A stretch of 64,000 nucleotides of DNA. It comes from Mucilaginibacter ginsenosidivorax. Its GTDB lineage: Bacteria > Bacteroidota > Bacteroidia > Sphingobacteriales > Sphingobacteriaceae. Location: NCBI RefSeq assembly GCF_007971525.1, contig NZ_CP042437.1, positions 6,572,001 through 6,636,000 on the forward strand, given 5' to 3'. A program made the position numbers and the translations under genes. The notes beneath the pieces were generated by a model. The model ran no database searches and was not told where the DNA came from. It saw only the letters and a program-made list of their open reading frames with translations. Each line of letters begins with the position of its first letter. The first letter of the stretch is position 1. This document shows positions 18,084-25,747 of this stretch, piece after piece.

Positions 18084-20039
18084 ATGAATCAATTCACCCG
18101 GCTTACGGGCCTTATAATCATATTCACGCTCGGCGTTTTGTCTGCAAATGGCCAGGGAAAAATGCCGGATTCCTCCTTGTTTTACCAGGCAGTTAACACC
18201 TATGTGAACCCTGTGTTACCAGGCGACCACCCGGACCCCACCTTACTTAAAGTGGGAGATGATTTTTATCACTGCGGGTCTTCCTTTCATTTTAACCCTT
18301 ACCTGCCCATTTATCACTCAAAAGATCTTATTCATTGGGAGGTAATAAGCAGGGTGCTGCCATCATCAAAAGCGGCCTGGGTTACCGACCGGCCTTCCGC
18401 TGGTATCTGGCAGGGTGCTATAACCTATTTTTACGGCTCTTACTGGATCTATTTTTCGGCAGGAGGGCAGTGGTTTTGCAAGGCAAGTTCGCCTAAAGGG
18501 CCATGGTCTGCTCCTGTACAAGTAAAGTCTAACCCCGAAACAGGTAACCTTGGTTACGACAATTCCATTTTTGTGGATGATGACGGAAAACCTTACATGG
18601 TAATAAAAAACGGTCAAAAAGTTAATCGTTTGCAAGCCTTGGGTAAGGATGGGCAATTGACAGACCATGTGATAAATCTCGACTGGGTAAACGCCAGGCT
18701 ACAGTATAGCTGGGCAGAAGGCCCGGTAATGTGTAAACGTAATGGCTTTTATTATTACTTTCCTGCCGGTGATGTTACGGGCGGACAATATGTTTTAAGA
18801 GGAAAAACGTTGACCGGCGATTCGACAAAATGGGAAAGGCTGGGTGATTTTTTTAAACCGGTTACCGATGATAAGGTGGGTTTCCGTCGTCCTAACCACA
18901 TTTCAGCTCCCATTCAATTAGCCGATGGAACCTGGTGGACTATCGGGCAAAGCTATGAGAAGTACGATGGTGACGACTGGTCTGGCACCGGGCGCCAAAC
19001 CTCTCTTTACCCCGTAACCTGGGAGGGCGACAGGCCATGGGGTATGGCGCCGGCCACTACACCTATCCTGAAACCGAACCTGCCATGGTCGGGCATTTCA
19101 TGGACAAGTGTAAAGACAGATTATTTTGACGGCGGCGAATTGAGTCTTAACTGGCATTTCCTCACCAAAAAAGCCTCAGCCACTTATTCACTTACAGCCC
19201 GTAGGGGATGGATAAGGCTTATGCCCGATTCTGCCCGTACCCATCTTGTTCAAAAAGAAACAGACCACTACTATTCCGTTGTTACAAAGGTTGACCTGCG
19301 TGCAACTAATGACGCTACCAAGGCTGGCATTTATCTTACTAACGGTAACCAGGCCGTAGTGGTGAGGCTATACAGCGGTTACAACAACGGTAGTAAAATT
19401 GTTTTCACCATGGATACCGCGAATAGGAGCGCGCCTAACACCTTCGGAAACGTGGTTTGGCTGAAACTGGAAAGAAACGGCCACGAACTAACCGGATATT
19501 ATAGCGGCGACGGAAAAGCCTGGGTTTCCCTTGGCAGGCCAATTAACGCAGTTAAACTTGATAAAGCCCAGCCAAACTTTAATTCATGGGTAGGTACAAG
19601 TGTTGGGTTATTTGCCGAAGGAAAACCAGCGGATTTTGATTGTTTTATTTGTAAAGACGGATCCTCCTCATTGCCCGCAGCAAGCTATCGCAATTACTAT
19701 GGAATAGCAACAGTTAACAATGGGACATCGGTAACCAATACATCTTTATATGGCGGATGGTTCATGATATCCGGTGTGGAAATGGGAAGGCAGCCAGCAT
19801 CTTCCGTCGAGGTAGTTGCTTCGTCCAAAGGGAAGGGTACGCTTCAAATATGGCTTGATGATCTTAAGAATGGTAAATTGATAGCCACAATACCGCTAAG
19901 CGCTACAGCCGGCGGTAATTATAAAACATTCAGCAAACAACTTAAAAATGTTGCCGGGCAACATGACGTTTTTGTTCGGTACCCTGCAGGCGTTCCGCAA
20001 AGCATCTTTATTAAAAGCATAAGGTTTCCTGGCAAATAG
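18084..20039 (+). CDS. GH43 beta-xylosidase/arabinofuranosidase with C-terminal CBM6
   Basis: Exported enzyme of 651 residues. I prefer the ATG at 18084 (MNQFTRL, immediately before the signal peptide); an in-frame GTG at 18051 would start 8 bases after the GH97 stop. The propeller shows GDHPDPT (catalytic base Asp), LGYDNSIFVDDDG (modulating Asp) and WAEGPVM (acid Glu), typical of GH43 enzymes acting on xylan oligosaccharides. A middle beta-sandwich follows (about 350-520) with the pattern of GH43 C-terminal domains, then a CBM6-like module (about 545-651). Three-domain GH43s of this layout are usual in Bacteroidota arabinoxylan loci. Confidence 0.87.
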   Translation: MNQFTRLTGLIIIFTLGVLSANGQGKMPDSSLFYQAVNTYVNPVLPGDHPDPTLLKVGDDFYHCGSSFHFNPYLPIYHSKDLIHWEVISRVLPSSKAAWVTDRPSAGIWQGAITYFYGSYWIYFSAGGQWFCKASSPKGPWSAPVQVKSNPETGNLGYDNSIFVDDDGKPYMVIKNGQKVNRLQALGKDGQLTDHVINLDWVNARLQYSWAEGPVMCKRNGFYYYFPAGDVTGGQYVLRGKTLTGDSTKWERLGDFFKPVTDDKVGFRRPNHISAPIQLADGTWWTIGQSYEKYDGDDWSGTGRQTSLYPVTWEGDRPWGMAPATTPILKPNLPWSGISWTSVKTDYFDGGELSLNWHFLTKKASATYSLTARRGWIRLMPDSARTHLVQKETDHYYSVVTKVDLRATNDATKAGIYLTNGNQAVVVRLYSGYNNGSKIVFTMDTANRSAPNTFGNVVWLKLERNGHELTGYYSGDGKAWVSLGRPINAVKLDKAQPNFNSWVGTSVGLFAEGKPADFDCFICKDGSSSLPAASYRNYYGIATVNNGTSVTNTSLYGGWFMISGVEMGRQPASSVEVVASSKGKGTLQIWLDDLKNGKLIATIPLSATAGGNYKTFSKQLKNVAGQHDVFVRYPAGVPQSIFIKSIRFPGK

Positions 20040-20106
20040 GATAACTTTTTTATTAACCATATAAAAATAGTAAGACAAAATCTTTATTTAATTACCACAC
20101 GTGAGT

Positions 20107-21381
20107 ATGAAAAAAATAGTGTTATTGTATGTTATGATTGCTTTGCTGCCTGCATTGGCAAATAGCCAAAATCGCAAAGCTTCAAAAAAAATGCCAGGTA
20201 AAGGGGCCGTAGCTTCTGGCATTTATCCTGATCTTTTTCATGAAGCGGGATATAGTAAGGATGATATCAGCAGTAAAGTAGCCAAGGCTTATCATGATGT
20301 GTTTGAAGGCCCCAACAAGGTTTATTTTGAGGTAGGCGATTCCATGGCATACGTGTCTGATGTGAAAAACCACGATGCCAGAACGGAGGGCCTTTCGTAT
20401 GGGATGATGATCGCTGTGCAGCTTAATAAAAAAGATGTCTTCGACCGTATATGGCGATGGTCAAAAAAATATCTTCAGCACCAGGACGGTCCAAGCGATG
20501 GGTATTTTGCCTGGAGCATTAATCCTCAAACGATGAAACGTAACTCAGAAGGTTCCGCATCCGACGGAGAATTGTACTACGTAACCGACTTGCTTTTTGC
20601 CTCTAACAGGTGGGGAAATAATACAGGCATTAATTATTATGGAGAGGCCAGGAGAATATTGGATGCCATGTGGAAAAAAGAGGGTGCCGCGAATGTTCAT
20701 CCTTTTATAAATATTGCCGCGAAACAAATTTCTTTTGTGCCAGAAGGTGGCGGATATGAATGGACAGATCCATCTTACCATTTACCTGCATTTTACGAAG
20801 TATGGGCGCTTTATGCAAAAGACGGCCATGAACAATTTTACCGCGATTGCGCAGATACCGCAAGGGTGTTTTTACACAGGGCCTGTGACCCCGTTACTGC
20901 ACTCAACCCCGATAATACCCATTTTAATGGCAAGGCACTCAGCTGGGGGCGAATGCAGCCGGCTTTTCGTTTCGACTCCTGGCGCGTACCAATGAATATC
21001 GCCATGGATTACGTGTGGTTCGGGAAAGACAAAAAGTGGCAGCAAGATTATGCCAGGCGTTTTCAAAACTTTTTAACATCGAAGGGGATTAATGATTTTG
21101 AGGATCAGTTTAATACAGATGGATCTACACCTGCTTTTATTCTTCCGGCAGGAGGAGTCAAAAAGTTACGGCATTCTTTGGGATTGGTAGCTACCTCGGC
21201 TGCAGCCTCGCTCATGATAGCCGATAACACAAAATACGATTTTGTGCGGCCTCTCTGGAAGGCCAAACTTGAACCTTATGCAGATGGATATTTCGATCCC
21301 TATTATGATGGCTTGTTGTATTTATTCAGCCTGATGCACCTCAGCGGCAAATACCAGCTTATACAACCGCAAACCAATTGA
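20107..21381 (+). CDS. GH8 reducing-end xylose-releasing exo-oligoxylanase
   Basis: This 424-residue GH8 protein carries an N-terminal signal peptide ending near ANSQ, so it acts in the periplasm or outside. The (alpha/alpha)6 barrel shows ARTEGLSYGMM with the probable acid E94, SASDGELYYVTDLLFA with D153, and RFDSWRVPMNIAMDY with D290 as candidate base. This set, together with the xylan setting, fits the reducing-end xylose-releasing exo-oligoxylanase (EC 3.2.1.156) group better than the cellulase or chitosanase branches of GH8. A GTG at 20101 is an alternative start two codons upstream. The product would feed xylose and shortened oligosaccharides to uptake. Confidence 0.88.
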   Translation: MKKIVLLYVMIALLPALANSQNRKASKKMPGKGAVASGIYPDLFHEAGYSKDDISSKVAKAYHDVFEGPNKVYFEVGDSMAYVSDVKNHDARTEGLSYGMMIAVQLNKKDVFDRIWRWSKKYLQHQDGPSDGYFAWSINPQTMKRNSEGSASDGELYYVTDLLFASNRWGNNTGINYYGEARRILDAMWKKEGAANVHPFINIAAKQISFVPEGGGYEWTDPSYHLPAFYEVWALYAKDGHEQFYRDCADTARVFLHRACDPVTALNPDNTHFNGKALSWGRMQPAFRFDSWRVPMNIAMDYVWFGKDKKWQQDYARRFQNFLTSKGINDFEDQFNTDGSTPAFILPAGGVKKLRHSLGLVATSAAASLMIADNTKYDFVRPLWKAKLEPYADGYFDPYYDGLLYLFSLMHLSGKYQLIQPQTN

Positions 21382-21411
21382 TAAATTTATTTACCTATAA
21401 CAATATTAACA

Positions 21412-23382
21412 ATGAAGAGATTACAACATATTAAGCAACTGTTTTTGTTGGCATGTGCCATTCTGTTGCTTAACATACCGGTTTATTCGCAAGATATAAT
21501 TCACCAGGCGCGGGTGGGTTTTGACTTGTTTCGTGCCGACATTCCGCATGGCAAAATTGATACCATTACTTATCAATCAAAAACCGTGGGCAATACCCGC
21601 CGTGCGCTTATTTACACCCCGCCAGGATACTCTAAAAGTAAAAAATATCCCGTGTTGTATCTTTTGCATGGCATAGGTGGCGATGAAAAAGAATGGTATA
21701 ATGGTGGTAGCCCCCAGGTTATATTGGACAACCTATATGCCGAAGGCAAAATTGTACCCATGATAGTAGTGTTGCCCAACGGCAGGGCTATAAAGGATGA
21801 CCGCGCAACGGGAAATATAATGGCACCTGATAAGGTACAAGCTTTTGCCGTTTTTGAAAAAGATTTATTGAACGATCTGATACCTTTTATTGATAGTAAA
21901 TACCGTGTATATACAGATAAGGACCACCGGGCAGTGGCCGGACTTTCTATGGGAGGTGGGCAATCATTAAATTTTGGCTTAGGAAACCTCGATGTATTTT
22001 CATGGGTGGGTGGCTTTTCCTCAGCCCCGAATACAAAAAAGCCAGAAGAATTGGTTCCTAACCCCGACGAGGCAAAAAGAAAGCTGAAGTTGCTTTGGAT
22101 ATCATGCGGATCAAGCGATGGGCTAATTGCATTTAGCAAACGTACCCATGATTACCTGGCAGAGAAAAACGTGCCGCATGTCTATTATATCGAGCCCGGT
22201 GTGCACAACTTTAAGGTTTGGAAAAATGGCTTATATATGTTTTCACAAATGCTTTTTAAGCCGGTAGATGCCTCAACGTTTCCCCAATATACTTATACCG
22301 AATCAGGTATACCGGCGCCCACTAATATTCCGGGCGTGCAGTATCCGCAGATATTTCCGGATAATACCGTTTTTTTTCGCGTAAAGGCCCCGAAGGCACA
22401 AAGTGTTCAAATTGACTTATTGAAAAAGTATCCAATGACTAAAGATACCGGGGGGTATTGGACAGTTACGACCGATCCAATTGTATTAGGGTTTCACTAC
22501 TATTCACTGATAATTGACGATGTTGCCGTTGTTGATCCGTCAAGTCAGACTTTTTATGGCATGGGAAGAATGGCCAGCGGGATTGATATTCCTGATCCGG
22601 AGGGTGATTTTTATACTACCAAAGATGTGCCTCATGGCGAGGTGCGTTCCGTAAACTACTACTCAAACATAACAAAGGCCTGGAGGCGGGCAAATGTATA
22701 TACACCTCCCGGTTATGATACGCAAGCCGACAAAAGGTACCCGGTACTTTACTTACAACATGGCTCGGGCGAAGACGAAACCGGCTGGCCTACGCAGGGT
22801 AAAATGAATTTTATATTGGATAACCTTATTGCCGGGAAACAGGCAACGCCCATGATAGTTGTTATGGATAGGGGATATGCCACAGATCCAACGCAACCGG
22901 TAACTACAAACGCCCGTGGAATGATGGCAGGAAACGTTTTTCCGGATGTGCTTGTGAAAGAAATTATTCCGATGGTTGATACAAAATTCAGGACGCTTGC
23001 CGACCGCGATCACCGTGCTATGGCAGGGCTTTCAATGGGAGGGTTTCAAACCTTACAAACTACTATGACCAATCTCGACAAGTTTGCTTATGTAGGAGGT
23101 TTTAGCGGCGCGGCCTTTATGCAGCCAGGTACCGATATAACCAAAATGTATAATGGTGTATTTGCCGATGCAAATGCTTTTAACCAAAAGGTTAGAGTGC
23201 TTTATTTAAGCATTGGAACTACCGAGCCGGAAAGAATGCAAACCACAGTAAAAGGCTTTCACGAAGCACTTGAAAAAGCAGGCATTAAACATTTGTATTA
23301 CCAATCGCCGGGTACGGCACATGAGTGGCAATCCTGGAGACGCTCTTTAAACCAGTTTGCAGGCCTGATATTTAAGAATTGA
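21412..23382 (+). CDS. Double CE1 esterase (two catalytic domains, E-set between)
   Basis: Secreted 656-residue protein with two complete esterase-D-type domains. Signal peptide to about residue 26 (VYSQ). Domain 1 (about 35-283) has YTPPGYS, nucleophile S179 in GLSMGGG and H265 in GVHNFKVW. A CBM48-like E-set domain (about 290-395) links to domain 2 (about 400-656) with YTPPGYD, S541 in GLSMGGF and H637 in GTAHEW. The E-set plus domain 2 is collinear with the single esterase at 5824, so the gene looks like a fusion of a simple feruloyl esterase with a second CE1 unit. Both active sites look intact. Two specificities (acetyl and feruloyl) in one chain is an inference. Confidence 0.87.
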   Translation: MKRLQHIKQLFLLACAILLLNIPVYSQDIIHQARVGFDLFRADIPHGKIDTITYQSKTVGNTRRALIYTPPGYSKSKKYPVLYLLHGIGGDEKEWYNGGSPQVILDNLYAEGKIVPMIVVLPNGRAIKDDRATGNIMAPDKVQAFAVFEKDLLNDLIPFIDSKYRVYTDKDHRAVAGLSMGGGQSLNFGLGNLDVFSWVGGFSSAPNTKKPEELVPNPDEAKRKLKLLWISCGSSDGLIAFSKRTHDYLAEKNVPHVYYIEPGVHNFKVWKNGLYMFSQMLFKPVDASTFPQYTYTESGIPAPTNIPGVQYPQIFPDNTVFFRVKAPKAQSVQIDLLKKYPMTKDTGGYWTVTTDPIVLGFHYYSLIIDDVAVVDPSSQTFYGMGRMASGIDIPDPEGDFYTTKDVPHGEVRSVNYYSNITKAWRRANVYTPPGYDTQADKRYPVLYLQHGSGEDETGWPTQGKMNFILDNLIAGKQATPMIVVMDRGYATDPTQPVTTNARGMMAGNVFPDVLVKEIIPMVDTKFRTLADRDHRAMAGLSMGGFQTLQTTMTNLDKFAYVGGFSGAAFMQPGTDITKMYNGVFADANAFNQKVRVLYLSIGTTEPERMQTTVKGFHEALEKAGIKHLYYQSPGTAHEWQSWRRSLNQFAGLIFKN

Positions 23383-23390
23383 AATTATAC

Positions 23391-24251
23391 ATGAAAATAA
23401 AACTTACATTCATAGCAGCAACATGCCTTACCTTGCTGAGCCTTAAAAGTTTTTCGCAAGACAAGAATTTTTACATATTTATTTGCTTCGGCCAATCAAA
23501 TATGGAAGGGAATGCAAGAGTTGAGGCCGGGGATACTGTAGCCGTTGATAGCAGGTTTCAGGTGTTGCAGGCTGTTGATTGCGGCGACAGAGGCCGGCTA
23601 AAAGATAACTGGTATACGGCAGTACCACCATTGGCCCGGTGCAAAACCGGCTTAACCCCGGCAGATTATTTCGGCCGGACGTTGGTGGCTAACCTTCCCA
23701 AAAAGATACGGATCGGTATTATAAATGTTTCTGTCGCCGGCGCCAAAATTGAAATTTTTGAAAAGGATAGTTATCAATCATACCTTGCAACCGCGCCCGG
23801 CTGGATGAAAGGTATTGCTGCTGAATATGGCGGAAATCCATACGCAAGGTTGATTGAATTGGCCAGGTTAGCTCAGAAGTCTGGTGTAATTAAAGGTATT
23901 TTGTTACACCAGGGAGAATCGAACATGAATGATACGCTGTGGACAAAAAAAGTAAAAGGAGTTTATGATAATTTGATAAGGGATTTAAACCTGAAGTCCA
24001 AAAAAGTGCCCTTACTTGCAGGCGAAGTGGTAAATGCCGATCAGGGTGGTATTTGCGCTGCTATGAATAAAATTATTGCAACTTTATCTGAGGTTGTTAC
24101 TAATTCACATATAATTTCCTCTGCCGGTTGTCCCTGTTCCCCAGATCACCTGCATTTTACTGCCGAAGGGTACAGGGTATTAGGCAAACGATATGGCGAG
24201 ACTATGCTTTCATTATTAGGTTATAAGTTTCCGGATGCTGACATTCATTAG
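23391..24251 (+). CDS. CE6/sialate-O-acetylesterase-type acetyl xylan esterase
   Basis: Exported SGNH-like esterase of 286 residues. The ATG at 23391 starts a good signal peptide ending near SFSQ; an in-frame TTG at 23379 would overlap the previous stop but is less likely. Motifs are FICFGQSNMEG with nucleophile S36, the central LLHQGESNM block, and SPDHLHFTAEGY with the catalytic Asp/His pair. This is the pattern of the SASA (DUF303) family that includes CE6 acetyl xylan esterases. Following the double CE1 gene by 8 bases, it is surely in the same operon and probably removes acetyl groups from xylan so that GH10 can attack. Confidence 0.85.
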   Translation: MKIKLTFIAATCLTLLSLKSFSQDKNFYIFICFGQSNMEGNARVEAGDTVAVDSRFQVLQAVDCGDRGRLKDNWYTAVPPLARCKTGLTPADYFGRTLVANLPKKIRIGIINVSVAGAKIEIFEKDSYQSYLATAPGWMKGIAAEYGGNPYARLIELARLAQKSGVIKGILLHQGESNMNDTLWTKKVKGVYDNLIRDLNLKSKKVPLLAGEVVNADQGGICAAMNKIIATLSEVVTNSHIISSAGCPCSPDHLHFTAEGYRVLGKRYGETMLSLLGYKFPDADIH

Positions 24252-24329
24252 CTTTTGTCTGTTTACGATAAATAATGTTTAGCAAAGTATAAACAGTTAA
24301 CCACCACCAATTAAAACAACTAATGCCCA

Positions 24330-25553
24330 ATGAATTTATATACTGTTAATAAAAAAACTGAACGGAGTTTCCTGCTCCCGACGATTGCCTTTATCATTAT
24401 TTTGTCGTACGTTCAATGTACACCAAAACACCAGGTGGCTTCATCATTCCAGGCACACACTACCGCCGATGATCCAAATAAGGGTTTAAAAGATTATTAT
24501 AAAAAGTATTTTCCAATTGGTGTAGCGGTTAGCATGGCTTCTTTGCATGGTCCTGATTCTGCATTAATTGTCAAAGAATTTAACAGCATAACGCCTGAGA
24601 ACGATATGAAGATGGGCCCGATACATCCGTCGGAAGATATCTATAATTGGAAAAATGCCGACAAAATTGTTGATTTTGCAGTGAGCCATCATATTAAAAT
24701 ACGCGGACACAACTTATGCTGGCATAACCAGGAAGCCGCGTGGATGTTTAAAGGGGCTGACGGAAAGCCGGTTACCAAAGAGTTGCTGTTGCGGCGTTTA
24801 AAGGATCATATTTTTGCTGTTGCCGGAAGGTATAAGGGTAAAATTTACGCCTGGGATGTGGTTAACGAGGCAGTTGATGACAGCGATGATACAACGCAAA
24901 TATACCGCAAAAGCAACTGGTACAACATATGCAACGGTACCGATTTTATAGAGGCTGCCTTTAGGTATGCGCATGAAGCTGACCCGCAGGCCAAGTTATA
25001 TTATAATGATTATAATAGCGAACATCCGGTAAAAAGAGAAAAGATATATAAATTGTTAAAAAAGTTGATTGAGGACCACGTACCTATTGATGGAGTGGGT
25101 ATGCAGGCTCATTGGAAGTTATATGAACCATCGGCCGACGAATTACGCAAAGCTTTGGATGAGGTAACTTCGTTAGGCTTAAAAGTGCAATTTACCGAAC
25201 TGGATATTACTATTCGTATGCCACAACCAAAACCTGCACCCGGAGCAGCGCCTCCGGATGCCACGTCGCCACCAACCCCCGACCCGGGTTATACGCCAGA
25301 ATTGGAAGCCAAACAAATAGCGCAATACAAAATGGCCTTCGACATATTCCGACAGTATAAGAAGTTTATAACAAATGTTACATTCTGGAATGTGTCTGAC
25401 AGAAGTAGCTGGCTGGACGGGAGAGCCGGTGGATTAATGGGCGGAGCCGCCGCCGGCGGCAACACGCCACGCATAACTAAAAAAGCCTATCCCCTGTTGT
25501 TTGACGAAAACCGTCAACGCAAAAAAGCCTACTGGTCTGTAGTTAATTTTTAA
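24330..25553 (+). CDS. GH10 endo-1,4-beta-xylanase with Pro-rich insert
   Basis: Backbone-cutting xylanase of 407 residues. The N-terminus is a hydrophobic export signal with C30 in SYVQC, possibly a lipoprotein site although Q at -1 is unusual. The GH10 barrel has RGHNLCWHNQ, the acid/base E180 in WDVVNEA, and nucleophile E290 in QFTELDI. Directly after the nucleophile strand a Pro/Ala-rich insert of about 25 residues (298-322) interrupts the loop before the next helix. Another Gly/Ala-rich loop (367-378) follows WLDG. Both could alter how side chains are accommodated. It is the only endo-xylanase in the window and hence likely the enzyme that opens the polymer. Confidence 0.93.
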   Translation: MNLYTVNKKTERSFLLPTIAFIIILSYVQCTPKHQVASSFQAHTTADDPNKGLKDYYKKYFPIGVAVSMASLHGPDSALIVKEFNSITPENDMKMGPIHPSEDIYNWKNADKIVDFAVSHHIKIRGHNLCWHNQEAAWMFKGADGKPVTKELLLRRLKDHIFAVAGRYKGKIYAWDVVNEAVDDSDDTTQIYRKSNWYNICNGTDFIEAAFRYAHEADPQAKLYYNDYNSEHPVKREKIYKLLKKLIEDHVPIDGVGMQAHWKLYEPSADELRKALDEVTSLGLKVQFTELDITIRMPQPKPAPGAAPPDATSPPTPDPGYTPELEAKQIAQYKMAFDIFRQYKKFITNVTFWNVSDRSSWLDGRAGGLMGGAAAGGNTPRITKKAYPLLFDENRQRKKAYWSVVNF

Positions 25554-25747
25554 CAGGGGAGTTATTGAATGATACGATAAAGCGGGCTGCCCGCACTTGC
25601 GAAGATGATCAAAAAGTTTACTGCCAAATGCTATAAGCTTTAGCTACGCAGCATGGGGCGTAAAACGAAGATTTGCTGAAACAGGCAATACAACAGAAAT
25701 ATATGAATGCTGTCCAAATGGGGATTGCACATCGCAAACCAAAATAT

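Noticed and set aside
25582..25594. Short GC hairpin GCGGG-CTG-CCCGC between GH10 and GH95
   Set aside because: Five-pair stem with a 3-base loop and no T-tract on the plus strand; too weak to call.
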